Positions 32,013 through 43,917 are shown, numbered from the stretch's first letter. The stretch is 64,000 nt of DNA from Glutamicibacter creatinolyticus (GCF_006094275.1 NZ_CP034412.1:1984001-2048000), one strand, 5' to 3'. The notes: generated from the letters alone by a model not told the origin. Numbers and translations: made by a program.

Positions 32013-32332
32013 GCGCCTGGCTGCTGCTGCTCCTGGCGGTCATCGCCGAGGTGTGCGGCACGCTCTCGCTGCGCATGGCCACCCACGGTTCGCGGCGCTG
32101 GCTGCTCCCGATGTTGTTCAGCTACCTGGTGGCCTTCATTTCGCTGGCCACCAGCCTGGCGCTGGGCATGCCGCTGGGCCTGGCCTACGGGGTGTGGGCC
32201 GCCTGCGGGGTGGCGCTGACCGCGCTGCTTAGCTGGCTGCTGTTCAAGGAGCCGATGAGCTGGGTGATGTCGCTGGGGATCGTGCTGATCGCCGGCGGGG
32301 TGGTGCTGATCAACACCGGCGCCCCGGCCTGA
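32009..32332 (+). CDS. SMR-family efflux subunit B (paired)
   Basis: A 107-residue four-helix SMR protein with Glu14 in LAVIAEVCGT and helix 3 GLAYGVWAACGVALTALLSW. The close similarity of layout to the preceding gene and the 4-nt overlap indicate a co-translated pair, like EbrAB/YkkCD. No downstream terminator is obvious in the 56 nt before the convergent GNAT fusion gene. Confidence 0.9.
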   Translation: MSAWLLLLLAVIAEVCGTLSLRMATHGSRRWLLPMLFSYLVAFISLATSLALGMPLGLAYGVWAACGVALTALLSWLLFKEPMSWVMSLGIVLIAGGVVLINTGAPA

Positions 32333-32388
32333 GCCGGGGCACCACGGCCGGCCATGCTGCTCCCTCCCGGTTCGCGCTCGCGCGCCGC

Positions 32389-35049
32389 TTAGCCGCGCAG
32401 TGCCCGGCGCACGGTGTCGGTGCGCTGTTCCGGGTTGCCGACCTGCACCTCGGCGGCCAACACGCTCAGCCCGTATTCGGAGACGGTGACCGGGGAAATC
32501 TTCAGGATCGCCACCTCCGGGTGGTTGTCCTTCAGCAGCGCCACCCGGTTCAGCAGGTCCTTCAGCGCCGCCAGGTCCACCTGCGGCAGCCCCTGGTAGC
32601 CGAAGAGCCGGGCGCTGCTGCGTGGACGGTGGATCAGGTCCTCCAGGTCCTGCACGGACAGCGGAGCCACCCCGTGCGCCCAGTCATCGAGCAGGTTCAC
32701 CGGGTCCCCGGAGAGCCCGAAGGAGATCACCGGTCCCAGCAGCGGGTCCTCCACCGCCCGGATCACGCAGGCCTGCCCGGCCTCGGCCATGGACTGCACC
32801 TCCAGGGCCTGCACCCCCCACTGCCCCATGGCCTGGAACATGTGGGCGTAGTTGGCCCGCAGCGTGGGTTCGTCGGTGATGTTCAGCCGCACCCCGCCCA
32901 GATCCAGGCGCTGGCGCAGGTAGGGGTCATCGGCCTTCAACGCCACCGGCCAGCCCAGCCGGTGCGCGGCCGCGACCGCCTCATCGGCGCTGTTCACCGC
33001 CTGGGATTCCAGCACCGGGATCCCGTAGTGGGCCAGCAGCGTGCTGGCCTGGTCGTAGTCCAGTTCGCGCAGCGTGGTGCCCGGGATCTGGGCGGTGAGG
33101 GTTTTCAGGTAGTCCTCTGCCCCGTCGGCGTCGATGCCCTCCGGTTCGGGCAGCGCGTCGTGTTCGACGTTCAGCCACTGCCGGTAGCCGTGAGCCTTGT
33201 CCAGGGCCCGCACCGCCGCGGCCGGGGAGGTGAACACCGGCAGCCCGTGGTGCACCCCGGTGCCGATGCTGCGGTCCGAACGCCCGGAGAGCACCACCAG
33301 CACCGGTTTGCCGCAGCCGGCGAAGCGGCCCAGCTCCCCCAGCAGTGCGTTGTCGCTGATGCCGGGCACCGGCAGCAGGGCGATGATCACCGAATGCACG
33401 GTGGCATCCTGCACCAGCTGCTGCACCCGTTCGCGCAGCAGCGGCAGGGCCCGGGACTGGCCCAGGCTGAAGTCCAGTTCGCGCTCGTCCGCGGCGGCGC
33501 TGAGGGTGCGGCTGACGGCCACATCGCAGGTGACTTCCGCCAGGGTGAGCGAATTGGAGAGCACCGTCAGGTTCGGCCCGGCCGGGGCCGGTGAGGTGCA
33601 CAGCACGCTGGCCACGTCCATCAGCTGCTCCACCGATCCGACCCGGATCACCCCGGCCTGGGCCAGCACCGCGTTCAGCGCCGCCGGCGGGGCCTGGGAG
33701 GTGCGCACCGAGTGCCCCGGCGGCAGGCGCAGGCCCATGACATCGCTCTTGGCCACGATCACCGGTTTGCTGCCGGACAGGCGCCGGGCGATGCGGGAGA
33801 ACTTGCGCGGGTTGCCGAAGGACTCCAGGTGCATGGCCACCACCGCGGTGTGCTCATCGTCCTCAAAGTACTGCATGGCGTCATTGCCGGACACGTCCGC
33901 GCGCAGGCCCGCGGAGATCGCGGAGCTCAGCCCCAGCCCGCGCTGGGCCTGCACCCCATGCAGCAGCACCCCCATGGCGGCGGACTGGCTGAAGAAGCCG
34001 ATGTTGCCCGGGGCCGGCAGCTGCTGGGCGACCGAGGCGTTCAGCTGCACATCCGGGTCGGTGTTCTGCAGCCCCAGGGAGGCCGGGCCGATGACCCGCA
34101 TCCCGTTGATCCGCGCCCGGGTGATCAGTTCGCGCTGTTCACGCAGGCCCTGGTCGGATTCGTAGCCGGCGGTCATCACCAGCAGGCCCTTGACCCCGTG
34201 GGCGGCGCAGTCGTCCACGACCCCCAGCACCCGTTCCTTGGGCACGCAGATGATGGCCAGGTCCACCGGGCCGGGCACCTCGGTGATCCGCCCGTAGCTG
34301 GGCAGCCCGCCGATCTCAAAGGCCTGCTCGTTCACCGCGTACAGCGCCCCGGTGAACCCGGATTCCACCAGCCGGTTCAGCACGTCGTAGCCCAGGGTGC
34401 CCCAGGAGCGGCTGGCGCCGATGACCGCCACGGAGGCCGGGGCCAGCAGCCCGGCCACCGACTTCGCTTCGGCGCGGTGCTCGCGGGCCTCCATCACCGA
34501 GCGGGACTTGTCGGTCGGGTCGATCGGGAAGACCAGCATCACCACCCCGTCCTCAAAGTGCCGGGCCACCGCGTAGCCGGCCTCGGAGAAGACGGTGAGC
34601 ATCTTGCGGTTCTCCGGCAGCACCTCTGCGGTGAACTTCTCGATCCCGTTTTCGCGTCCGGCCGCGGCCAGGTGCTCCAGCAGGATGGAGGCGATCCCGC
34701 TGCCGTGGTACTCGTCCGAGACGTTGAACGCGACCTCCGCCTCGGTGGGGTCATCGAGCCGGTCATAGCCGCCGACCCCGATGACCTTCGCCCCGCGCAG
34801 CACCACGAACGCCACCCGGGAGTTGTGATCGACGTTGGTGAAGCGTTCAAGCTCCTTGGGGGTCAGCTGGGACTTGTAGGTAAAATAGCGCAGGTAGACC
34901 GACGCCTCGGACTGCTGGCGGTGCATCTCCTGCAGCGCCTGGGCATCCTTGGGGGTGATGGGCCGCAGGTGCGCGGTTGAACCGTCGCGCAGCACAACAT
35001 CTGCTTCCCAATGTGCCGGATATGCCGCAGAAACTTTACGATCCACCAT
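32389..35049 (-). CDS. GNAT acetyltransferase fused to acyl-CoA synthetase (ADP-forming)-like domains
   Basis: An 886-residue multidomain protein. Residues 1-175 are a GNAT domain (LRPITPKDAQALQEM; acetyl-CoA loop EYHGSGIASILLEHL near 112). From about 200 follow CoA-binding, succinyl-CoA-ligase-like and C-terminal ATP-grasp domains (ALKADDPYLRQRLDLGGVRLN near 725). Such fusions with an N-terminal GNAT are the Streptomyces/actinobacterial PatA form and acetylate lysines of acyl-CoA synthetases. Where ADP-forming synthetases have SHTGAL, this protein reads HSVRTSQAP, so ligase activity looks lost and the large part is probably regulatory. Divergent from parC. Confidence 0.87.
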   Translation of the reverse strand: MVDRKVSAAYPAHWEADVVLRDGSTAHLRPITPKDAQALQEMHRQQSEASVYLRYFTYKSQLTPKELERFTNVDHNSRVAFVVLRGAKVIGVGGYDRLDDPTEAEVAFNVSDEYHGSGIASILLEHLAAAGRENGIEKFTAEVLPENRKMLTVFSEAGYAVARHFEDGVVMLVFPIDPTDKSRSVMEAREHRAEAKSVAGLLAPASVAVIGASRSWGTLGYDVLNRLVESGFTGALYAVNEQAFEIGGLPSYGRITEVPGPVDLAIICVPKERVLGVVDDCAAHGVKGLLVMTAGYESDQGLREQRELITRARINGMRVIGPASLGLQNTDPDVQLNASVAQQLPAPGNIGFFSQSAAMGVLLHGVQAQRGLGLSSAISAGLRADVSGNDAMQYFEDDEHTAVVAMHLESFGNPRKFSRIARRLSGSKPVIVAKSDVMGLRLPPGHSVRTSQAPPAALNAVLAQAGVIRVGSVEQLMDVASVLCTSPAPAGPNLTVLSNSLTLAEVTCDVAVSRTLSAAADERELDFSLGQSRALPLLRERVQQLVQDATVHSVIIALLPVPGISDNALLGELGRFAGCGKPVLVVLSGRSDRSIGTGVHHGLPVFTSPAAAVRALDKAHGYRQWLNVEHDALPEPEGIDADGAEDYLKTLTAQIPGTTLRELDYDQASTLLAHYGIPVLESQAVNSADEAVAAAHRLGWPVALKADDPYLRQRLDLGGVRLNITDEPTLRANYAHMFQAMGQWGVQALEVQSMAEAGQACVIRAVEDPLLGPVISFGLSGDPVNLLDDWAHGVAPLSVQDLEDLIHRPRSSARLFGYQGLPQVDLAALKDLLNRVALLKDNHPEVAILKISPVTVSEYGLSVLAAEVQVGNPEQRTDTVRRALRG

Positions 35050-35188
35050 AAGCTAAACAATAGTGCGCGGTACCGGCCACGGCCAGATGCCACGCACCAC
35101 GGCCTGCACCACGCCCGCGGCGCGCAGTCCGCCTGTTTGCATTCGAACAGTTTCTTATCGACCAGAAGGTAGGGGCACGAACAGCTCA

Positions 35189-37819
35189 ATGGCTCGCAAG
35201 AACACTCCGGCCCTTGACGAGGATTTCGTCGAGAACATCATCGACATCGACGTCACCAGCGAGATGGAGAACTCCTTCCTGGAGTACGCCTACTCGGTGA
35301 TCTACTCCCGGGCCCTGCCCGATGCCCGTGATGGGCTCAAGCCCGTGCAGCGGCGCATCCTGTTCCAGATGGCGCAGATGGGTCTGCGCCCGGAGAAGGG
35401 GCACGTAAAGAGCGCGCGCGTGGTCGGTGAGGTGATGGGCAAGCTGCACCCGCACGGGGACGCGGCGATCTATGACGCGATGGTGCGCCTGGCCCAGGAC
35501 TTCTCGATGCGTCTGGCGCTGGTGGACGGGCACGGCAACTTCGGCTCCCTGGATGACGGGCCGGCCGCCCCGCGCTACACCGAGGCCCGGCTGGCCGCGG
35601 CCGCGGTGGCGATGACCGCGAACCTGGACGAAGACGTGGTCAACTTCGTGCCGAACTACGACAACCAGTTCACCCAGCCCGAGGTGCTGCCCGCCGCCTT
35701 CCCGAACCTGCTGGTCAACGGCGCCACCGGCATCGCGGTGGGCATGGCCACCAACATGGCCCCGCACAACCTGGGCGAGGTGATCGCCGCGGCCCGCCAC
35801 CTGATCGAGCACCCCGAGGCCACGGTCGAGGACCTGATGAAGTTCGTCCCCGGCCCGGACCTGCCCTCCGGGGGCACCATTGTGGGCCTGGACGGGATCC
35901 GCGACGCCTACCGCACCGGGCGCGGGGCGTTCCGCACCCGGGCGAAGGTGGCGCTGGAGAAGATCTCGGCGCGCAAGTCCGCCCTGGTGGTCACCGAGCT
36001 GCCCTACACGGTCGGCCCGGAGAAGGTCATCCAGAAAATCAAGGACGGGGTGGGCAACAAGAAGATTGCCGGCATCTCCGACGTGGTGGATCTGACCGAC
36101 CGGCAGCACGGGCTGAAACTGGTCATCGAGCTGAAGAACGGCTTCAACCCGAACGCGGTGCTGGCCAGCCTGTACAAGTACACCCCGATGGAGGACTCCT
36201 TCGGGATCAACAACGTCACCCTGGTCGAGGGCCAGCCGCGCACCCTGGGGCTGCGCGAGCTGCTGCAGGTGTACGTCGAACACCGCCTGGAGGTGGTGCG
36301 CCGACGCACCTCGCACCGGCTGGCCAAGCGGGAGGAACGCCTGCACCTGGTCGAGGGCCTGCTGATCGCCATCGTGGACATTGACGATGTCATCGCGATC
36401 ATCCGCTCCTCCGAGGCCACCAATGAGGCCCGCGAACGGCTGATGACGGTCTTTGACCTCTCCGAGGCGCAGGCCAACCACATCCTGGAGCTGCGCCTGC
36501 GCCAGCTGACCAAGTATTCGCGCATCGAGCTGGAGGCCGAGGCCGAGCAGCTGCGCAAGGAGATCGAGGAGCTGCGAGCCATCCTGGGCTCCGACGCCCG
36601 GCTGCGTGAGGTGGTCTCCGGGGAGCTGGAGCAGACCGCCGAAACCTTCGCCTCCCCGCGGCGCACCGTGCTGGCCAAGGATGCGGAGACCAAGCCGCTG
36701 AAGGGCACCGTGCTGCCCGAGGCGGTGGGCAGCGGCAAGAAGGCCACCCTGGCTATGGAGGTCGCCGACCGCCCCTGCCGGGCGCTGCTCTCGGCCTCCG
36801 GGCAGATCGCGCGCACCCACGACCGCACGCCGCTGGATTTTGCCGGCTCCCGGGTGAAGCACGATGTGCTGCTCTCCGAGGTGCCCACCAGCGCCCGCGG
36901 CGAAATCGGCGCACTGACCAGCACCGGGCGGATCATCCGGGTGTCAATGATCGACGTCCCGGCGCTGGGCGAGGGCCATGGCTTCCCGCAGCTGGCCGGC
37001 GGGGTGTCGGTCAGCGAGTTCCTGAAGTTGCCCAAGGGCGAGAAGGCGGTGGCGCTGGTCCCGCTGAACCGCGTCTTCGCGCTGGGTACCCGCAACGGCG
37101 TGGTCAAGCGCGTGAACCCGGACTACCCGCTGAACCGTGACGAGTTCGAGGCGATTACCCTCAAGGGCAAGGACGAGGTGATCGGGGCCGCGGTGGCCGA
37201 GGATGAGGACGAGCTGGTCTTCATCACCGCGCAGGCCCAGCTGCTGCGCTTCACCGCCTCCACGGTGCGCGCCCAGGGCCGCACCGCCGGGGGCATGTCC
37301 GGCATCAAGCTGGGGGCGGAGGACTTCGTGATCTACTTCGGCGTGGTGCCGGCCAATGACGCCTCCGCGGTGGTGGCCACCGTGGCGGTCGGCTCCCAGA
37401 CGCTGCCGGGCACCTCCGGGCAGTCGGTCAAGCTCACCGAGCTGGACCAGTTCCCGCTCAAGGGGCGGGCCACCGCCGGGGTGCGCGCCCACCGCTTCAC
37501 CAAGGGCGAGGACAAGCTGAGCCTGGCCTATGCCGGGCCGGGCCCGGCCCGGGCCAGCTCCGCGGCCGGGGTGGTGCGCGCCCTGCCCACCGAGTTCGGC
37601 AAGCGGGACGGCTCCGGGGTGCCGCTGGCGCAGTCCATCGCGCTGCTTGGCGGCGTGCTGCCGGCCGACACGCAAAGCGCGGACCCGGTCTCGGCGCGGG
37701 AACTGGATCAGACGCTGCCCAGCCCCGAGCACGCGGCGCAGACCACCAAGATCGGGCACGAACTGGTGGAGGACACCTTGCCGTTCTCCGATGGCGGGGT
37801 AATTCTCGGCGACGACTAG
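35189..37819 (+). CDS. parC: DNA topoisomerase IV subunit A
   Basis: An 876-residue type IIA topoisomerase A subunit that breaks and rejoins DNA to decatenate chromosomes. Catalytic Tyr130 is in APRYTEARL. The winged-helix region around 75-100 ([24 protein letters not shown]) and the [10 protein letters not shown] tower entry are intact, and the C-terminal beta-pinwheel repeats follow 500-800. Context (parE at 45.7 kb, sigA at 57.7 kb) favours ParC over GyrA, which normally sits next to gyrB near oriC. ATG 35189 matches the conserved N-terminus; the longer open frame upstream is not conserved-looking. Confidence 0.92.
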   Translation: MARKNTPALDEDFVENIIDIDVTSEMENSFLEYAYSVIYSRALPDARDGLKPVQRRILFQMAQMGLRPEKGHVKSARVVGEVMGKLHPHGDAAIYDAMVRLAQDFSMRLALVDGHGNFGSLDDGPAAPRYTEARLAAAAVAMTANLDEDVVNFVPNYDNQFTQPEVLPAAFPNLLVNGATGIAVGMATNMAPHNLGEVIAAARHLIEHPEATVEDLMKFVPGPDLPSGGTIVGLDGIRDAYRTGRGAFRTRAKVALEKISARKSALVVTELPYTVGPEKVIQKIKDGVGNKKIAGISDVVDLTDRQHGLKLVIELKNGFNPNAVLASLYKYTPMEDSFGINNVTLVEGQPRTLGLRELLQVYVEHRLEVVRRRTSHRLAKREERLHLVEGLLIAIVDIDDVIAIIRSSEATNEARERLMTVFDLSEAQANHILELRLRQLTKYSRIELEAEAEQLRKEIEELRAILGSDARLREVVSGELEQTAETFASPRRTVLAKDAETKPLKGTVLPEAVGSGKKATLAMEVADRPCRALLSASGQIARTHDRTPLDFAGSRVKHDVLLSEVPTSARGEIGALTSTGRIIRVSMIDVPALGEGHGFPQLAGGVSVSEFLKLPKGEKAVALVPLNRVFALGTRNGVVKRVNPDYPLNRDEFEAITLKGKDEVIGAAVAEDEDELVFITAQAQLLRFTASTVRAQGRTAGGMSGIKLGAEDFVIYFGVVPANDASAVVATVAVGSQTLPGTSGQSVKLTELDQFPLKGRATAGVRAHRFTKGEDKLSLAYAGPGPARASSAAGVVRALPTEFGKRDGSGVPLAQSIALLGGVLPADTQSADPVSARELDQTLPSPEHAAQTTKIGHELVEDTLPFSDGGVILGDD

Positions 37820-37833
37820 CAGCACCATGCATG

Positions 37834-37874
37834 AGGGGCGGGGAACCAGTGGCGAACTGGTGCCCCGCCCCTTT
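37834..37874 (+). terminator. Terminator of parC (likely bidirectional with cydDC)
   Basis: Stem AGGGGCGGGG-AACCAGT / ACTGGT-GCCCCGCCCCT with a GGCGA loop, followed by TTT, 15 nt after the parC stop. Confidence 0.75.
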
Positions 37875-37911
37875 GGCCTCCCCACGCCCCGCACGCGCTG
37901 CGCGGGCGTGC

Positions 37912-40900
37912 CTACACCGTCAGGCCGTGCCGGGCCCGTTGGCTCAGATCTATCCGGTGGTCGCACTCGCCGGCCAGCTGGGCGTCATGGGTAATGAGCA
38001 CCACGGTGCGACCGGCGAGCGCGGCCCGCAGCTGATCGATCAGCGCCTGTCCCTCGTCCTGGCCCAGGTGGGCGGTCGGCTCATCGAGCAGCACCACCTG
38101 CTTGTCCGCCAACAGGGCCCGGGCCACGGCCAGGCGGCAGCGCTGTCCGCCGGAGAGGCTGTGGCCGCCGCTGCCGATGCGGGTCTCCAGGCCCTGGGGG
38201 TGCTGGGCGTACCAGGATCCCAGGCCCACCGCCTGCAGCACCTGGAGCATCTGCGACTCCGGCGGCATCGGCCCCTCCACGCCCAGCGCCAGGTTGCGCG
38301 CCAGGGTTGAGTCGAACAGGTGCGCCTCCTGCGGGCACCAGGCCACCGAATCCAGGGCCTGGGCCGTCAGCGGTGAGAGCTGCCCGGCGGTGTCGATGGC
38401 GTGGATTTGCCCGGACAACGGGGGCAGCACCCCCAGCAGGGCGGTGAGCAGGGTCGATTTGCCCGAGCCGGAGGGGCCGGTCAGTGCCGTCCAGTCCCCG
38501 GGGGCGATGCGGGCGCTGAGCCCCTGGAGCACCGGTTCACCCTCACGGTAGCCAAGGGCCACCTCGTGCAGCTCAAAGCCGGTGACCGGCCCGAAATCCT
38601 CCTCCGGCTCCGGCAGCTGCTGCTGTGGTGCGCTGCTCACCCCACGGTCGGCCAGGGTCTGGCGCAGTTCGGCCAGTGCCCGGGCCTGTTGGATCGAGGC
38701 GACGCAGGCGGCGGCGGGTTCGGACAGGGCCAGGGCCAGCAGGGCGGCCACCGCGGTCAGTTCGGGCGTCACCTCGCTCAGGGCCACGCAGGCGGTGGCC
38801 AGCACGGCTCCGGTCAGGGTCATCAGGTTCGCCCCGACGCCCTGGCCCAGGGCGTGCCAGCTGGCCTTGCGGGTGTTTTCCCGCTCGGTGCGCCGCAGCC
38901 GGGCCAGCAACTCCCCCAGGGAGTCGTTGGCCCGCAGCGAGGCCCGGTTGCGCAGGATGGCCAGCACGCGTTCGTTGACCTGCAGCCGGTGCTCCAGCTG
39001 CTCGGTGGTGCTGTGCCCCTCGATGCGGCGGATCAGCGGAACAATGACAATGAGCATCAGCAGCAGCGCGCCCAGTCCCGCATACCCGAAGGCCGGCTGG
39101 ATCAGGAAGAGCACCACGGTGCCCAGCAGCCAGACGATCAGGGCCTGCAGGGGCGGGAAGACCACCCGGGCCAGCAGGTCGCGCAGTTCGTCGACCTCGG
39201 CCAGGAAGAAGCGCAGCACCACCGGGGAACGGGAGACAACGCCCCAGCTGGCGGGCTTGGCCACCATGGCGTTCCAGATCTTTTCCCGCAGCTCGGCCGC
39301 GTACCCCAGCACGGCGTCGTGGATGGCCAGCTGCTCCAGGTAGCGCAGCGCCGCCCGGCCAATGCCCAGGGCGCGCACGCTCACGATCGCCACCATCAGG
39401 TGCAGCACCGGGGGCATGTAGCTGGCCTTGACGATCAGCCAGCCGCTGACCGCGGAGAGGGCCACGGCGAAGAGCACCGACAGCACCCCCAGTAGCACGG
39501 CCTTGCGGGCCCCGGTGTAACGGGTCAGCAAATCCCGCACCGGGGTGAATCCGGACGCCTGCTGGCCGCGCGGCGGCCGGGGCGCCTGCGGCAGCGCCGC
39601 CGGTTCGTCCTCATCCACCGGGGCGGTGGTGGCCGTCGGTGCGGTGCCGGGCACCTGGCGGGCGCCCAGCAGCGGGTCGTGGCTGGCCACCAGGACCGCG
39701 CAGCCGGCAGGCAGTTCGCCCAGCAGCCGGCGTACCGCGGCCGCGTTGCGGGCATCCAGGTGGGCGGTTGGCTCATCGGCCAGCAGCAGCCGGGTGCCGG
39801 GTTCGCTGTGGATGCGCAGCAGGGCGCGCAGCACCTCAAGTCGGCGCAGTTCGCCCGGGGAGTATTCGGCGATGGGCCGCTGCAGCATCGTGTGCAGCCC
39901 CAGCTCGTGGGCCAGACGCTGGATTTGTTCGGCACTGGCCTGGGGCGCATCCAGGGCCAATTGCCGTACGCCGGTGTCCTGGCTGAATTCCGGGTGCTGG
40001 CTGATCAGCGCGAACCCGCCGCGCAGCCGCAGCTGGCCGCTGGTCTGCTCGGCGTCCAGCGCGTTGGCGCTGGCACCCTCGGCGATGGCCTTGAGCAGGG
40101 TGCTCTTCCCGGTGCCGCTGGCCCCGTCCAGCAGCAGGCGCTGGCCCGGTTCCAGGCGCAGCGTGTAGTTGCGGTAGAGCGGCGCCTCGGTGCCGTAGCG
40201 GAAGGAAAAGTCCTCCAGCTCCAGGATCGGCTGGCGGTTCCCGGCATCCAGGGGCAGCCGTTGGACGCTGATGGCCGGTTCGGGGTTCTGCCCCACCATC
40301 TGCTCGTAGCGCTGGTAGGCGGCCAGCCCGTCATCGGCGGCGTGGTAGGCCGAGCCGACCTCACGCAGGGTTCCGAAGACCTCGGGAGCCAGGATCAGCA
40401 CGATCAGCCCGGCGGCCAGGTCCATGTGGCCGCCGACCAGGCGCAGGCCGATGAACACCGCCACCACCGCAACCGAGAGCGTGGAGATCAGTTCGAGCCA
40501 GAAGCTGGAGAGGAAGACCGTCTTCAGGTTCTCCATGGTGGCCTTGCGGTAGCGTCGGCCCAACCGGGCGATCGCAGTTCCCTGGGCGCGGGCCCGCCCC
40601 AGGCCCAGCAGGGCCGGCAGCCCCAGGGCCAGCTCATACAGCTGGTGGGCCAGCGCGTCGAGTCCCGCCTGGCTTTCGCGGATCTTCTCCTGGGTGTGCA
40701 TGCCGATCAGGGCCATGAACAGCGGCACCAGCGGAATGGTGATCAGCAGCACGATGGCGCTGGTCAGATCCACGGTCAGGACATAGATCCCCAGCAGCGG
40801 CGGCAGCACCAGTGCGCTGACCATGGCCGGGATGAACTTGGTGAAGTAGTCATCGAGCTTGTCGATGCCGTGCGCCGCCAGGGTGGCGGTTACCGGCACG

Positions 40901-41235
40901 GAGAACTTCTTGGACGCCACCGGGACGATGGTGCTGACCGCTGCGGTGCTGGCCACCAGCTGTTCGCGCATTCGCTCCTTCGCGCCCAACCCCATCCGCC
41001 GGGAGGACACGTTCAGCCCCCAGCCGCCAGCGGCCCGCAGCAGCGCGCCGGCCAGGGCCAGCCACAGCAGCCGCGGGCCGGCCGGCGCACCGGAGCCGGC
41101 CAGGGAGGCGATCCAGGTGCCCAACGCGAAGGCGAGCAGGATCAGCCCCAGGGCCTTGCTGATCGACCACACGGTCAGCAACACCAGCTGCCGGCGCTGC
41201 AGCAGGTTTGAGGGCAGGAAGCGTGGTGCGGCCAT
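37912..41235 (-). CDS. cydDC: Fused thiol-reductant ABC exporter CydDC
   Basis: A 1107-residue natural fusion of CydD (about 1-550) and CydC (about 560-1107). Each half is an ABC half-transporter: six transmembrane helices, then a nucleotide-binding domain. Walker A sites are GASGTGKST (near 375) and GPSGSGKST (near 905), and Walker B sites LLLADEPTAHLD and QVVLLDEPTAHLG. The signature motif is degenerate in the first domain (SPGELRR) and canonical in the second (LSGGQRC), an asymmetry known for CydDC. It exports cysteine/glutathione or heme-related species needed for cytochrome bd assembly. Start ATG 41235 with AAGGAG 6 nt before; 30 nt after cydB. The fusion is common in Micrococcales. Confidence 0.93.
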   Translation of the reverse strand: MAAPRFLPSNLLQRRQLVLLTVWSISKALGLILLAFALGTWIASLAGSGAPAGPRLLWLALAGALLRAAGGWGLNVSSRRMGLGAKERMREQLVASTAAVSTIVPVASKKFSVPVTATLAAHGIDKLDDYFTKFIPAMVSALVLPPLLGIYVLTVDLTSAIVLLITIPLVPLFMALIGMHTQEKIRESQAGLDALAHQLYELALGLPALLGLGRARAQGTAIARLGRRYRKATMENLKTVFLSSFWLELISTLSVAVVAVFIGLRLVGGHMDLAAGLIVLILAPEVFGTLREVGSAYHAADDGLAAYQRYEQMVGQNPEPAISVQRLPLDAGNRQPILELEDFSFRYGTEAPLYRNYTLRLEPGQRLLLDGASGTGKSTLLKAIAEGASANALDAEQTSGQLRLRGGFALISQHPEFSQDTGVRQLALDAPQASAEQIQRLAHELGLHTMLQRPIAEYSPGELRRLEVLRALLRIHSEPGTRLLLADEPTAHLDARNAAAVRRLLGELPAGCAVLVASHDPLLGARQVPGTAPTATTAPVDEDEPAALPQAPRPPRGQQASGFTPVRDLLTRYTGARKAVLLGVLSVLFAVALSAVSGWLIVKASYMPPVLHLMVAIVSVRALGIGRAALRYLEQLAIHDAVLGYAAELREKIWNAMVAKPASWGVVSRSPVVLRFFLAEVDELRDLLARVVFPPLQALIVWLLGTVVLFLIQPAFGYAGLGALLLMLIVIVPLIRRIEGHSTTEQLEHRLQVNERVLAILRNRASLRANDSLGELLARLRRTERENTRKASWHALGQGVGANLMTLTGAVLATACVALSEVTPELTAVAALLALALSEPAAACVASIQQARALAELRQTLADRGVSSAPQQQLPEPEEDFGPVTGFELHEVALGYREGEPVLQGLSARIAPGDWTALTGPSGSGKSTLLTALLGVLPPLSGQIHAIDTAGQLSPLTAQALDSVAWCPQEAHLFDSTLARNLALGVEGPMPPESQMLQVLQAVGLGSWYAQHPQGLETRIGSGGHSLSGGQRCRLAVARALLADKQVVLLDEPTAHLGQDEGQALIDQLRAALAGRTVVLITHDAQLAGECDHRIDLSQRARHGLTV

Positions 41236-41265
41236 CTTCTCTCCTTGGCGTTGGGCCATCAACGG

Positions 41266-42291
<1,026 letters not shown>

Positions 42292-42309
42292 TGTCAGTTT
42301 CCGTTCCCG

Positions 42310-43890
42310 CTAGTAGGCGAAGGACAGCACATCATCATCGTGCTTGTCCTCGTCCTTGCGCTCGTCGTTGTTCAGTTCGGGCATGGAGGAGGCCACCCCA
42401 CCGCGGATGAACCGGGTGAGCAGCACGAGTTCGACCACCAGCAGCACTGCGTAGATCAGCGTCAGGCTGATCGTGGAGAAGAGCATCTCCCCGGCACTGA
42501 CAGTCGGCGAGACCGCGGCGGCGGTGTACATGAACACCTGGTCAATGCCGCCCATCTGCGGGTTCGGCGCCACCACGAAGGGCTGACGTCCCATTTCGGT
42601 GAAGATCCAGCCGAAGGAGTTCGCCCCGAACGGGGCGGCGATGCCCAGCAGGGCCAGCCGGGAGACCCACTTGTTGTGCGGCACGGTCCCCTTGCGGGTG
42701 AGCCACAGGGCCACCGCGGCGGCGACGGCGCTCAACCCGCCCAACGTGATCATCAGCCGGAAGCCCCAGTAGGTGACCTCCATGACCGGGACGTAGTTGA
42801 TTTCCTGGCCGGCGTACTGACCGAGGTATTCCTCATCCGGGTAGTGGGTGCCGTACTTTTCCTGGTATTCGGGGATCAGCGTGTTCACGCCCTTGACCGG
42901 GGTTTCAAAGTCGCCGTTGGCCAGGTAGGAAAGCAGACCGGGCAGTTCGAAGACCGCGGTGACGTCATCGCAGCTGGTGCTGCCCTGGGTGCGGACATCG
43001 CCCAGCGTCAGCACCGAGAACCCGGTGCCGTCGTGGCAGGCGGCCTCGGCGGCGGCCATCTTCATCGGCTGCTGCTCGAACATCAGCTGGGCCTGGGTGT
43101 GCCCCGAGAAGGCCACCCCCAGGAAGGAGACCAGCGCCACCACTGCACCGATGCGCAGCGAGGAGAGCCATACCTTGTGGTCGGTCTTGTCGCGGTTGCG
43201 GCCCTTGCTCAGGTCTTCCCCGACGATGACGCGCCCGTTGGCGTCCACCGTGTCGATGCCCTCCGCGCGGCGACGGTACAGGTGGAACCAGGAGATGCCC
43301 AGCAGGAATCCGCCGGCCACGGCGAAGGCGCCGAAGACGGTGTGCGGGAAGGTGACCAGCGCCGTGTTGTTGGTGAACACGGCCCAGGCGTCGGTCATGA
43401 CCGCGCGCCCGTCAACGATTTCGGTGCCCACCGGGTGCTGCATCCACGAGTTTGCGACGAGGATGAAGTAGGCCGAGAGGATGCTGGCCAGCGAAGCGGC
43501 CCAGATCGTGGCCAGGTGCAGCTTTGCCGGCAGTTTCTTCCAGCCAAAGATCCACAGTCCCAGGAAGGTGGATTCGACGAAGAACGCCAGCAGCGCCTCC
43601 ATGGCCAGCGGTGCCCCGAAGACGTCGCCGACGAATCGGCTGTACTCGCTCCAGGCCATGCCAAACTGGAATTCCTGCACGATACCGGTGGCCACGCCCA
43701 TGATGAAGTTGATCAGGAACAGCTTGCCCCAGAACTTCGTCATTCGCAGCCACTGTTCATTGCCGGTGCGCAGCCATACCGTTTGCAGCACCGCTACGAC
43801 CAGCCCCAGCCCGATCGTCAGCGGCACCATCAGGAAGTGGTAGACGGTGGTGATGCCAAATTGCCACCGCGCAATTTCCAACGGGTCCAT
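42310..43890 (-). CDS. cydA: Cytochrome bd quinol oxidase subunit I
   Basis: A 526-residue membrane subunit carrying hemes b558, b595 and d. The N-terminus MDPLEIARWQFGITTVYHFLMVPLTIGLG contains the conserved His ligand (His18), and GREVGRQPF-type residues occur as ITEMGRQPFVVAPNPQ after the Q-loop. The Q-loop is long (YQEKYGTHYPDEEYLG, a CydA N-type insertion of about 60 residues). ATG 43890 with GAAGGGAA upstream; the frame extends eight codons further, ignored. Two BlaI-type operators lie 28-90 bp upstream, so repression by the divergent regulator is likely. Confidence 0.95.
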   Translation of the reverse strand: MDPLEIARWQFGITTVYHFLMVPLTIGLGLVVAVLQTVWLRTGNEQWLRMTKFWGKLFLINFIMGVATGIVQEFQFGMAWSEYSRFVGDVFGAPLAMEALLAFFVESTFLGLWIFGWKKLPAKLHLATIWAASLASILSAYFILVANSWMQHPVGTEIVDGRAVMTDAWAVFTNNTALVTFPHTVFGAFAVAGGFLLGISWFHLYRRRAEGIDTVDANGRVIVGEDLSKGRNRDKTDHKVWLSSLRIGAVVALVSFLGVAFSGHTQAQLMFEQQPMKMAAAEAACHDGTGFSVLTLGDVRTQGSTSCDDVTAVFELPGLLSYLANGDFETPVKGVNTLIPEYQEKYGTHYPDEEYLGQYAGQEINYVPVMEVTYWGFRLMITLGGLSAVAAAVALWLTRKGTVPHNKWVSRLALLGIAAPFGANSFGWIFTEMGRQPFVVAPNPQMGGIDQVFMYTAAAVSPTVSAGEMLFSTISLTLIYAVLLVVELVLLTRFIRGGVASSMPELNNDERKDEDKHDDDVLSFAY

Positions 43891-43917
43891 CGGTTTCCCT
43901 TCGAGTGTAAACACATT

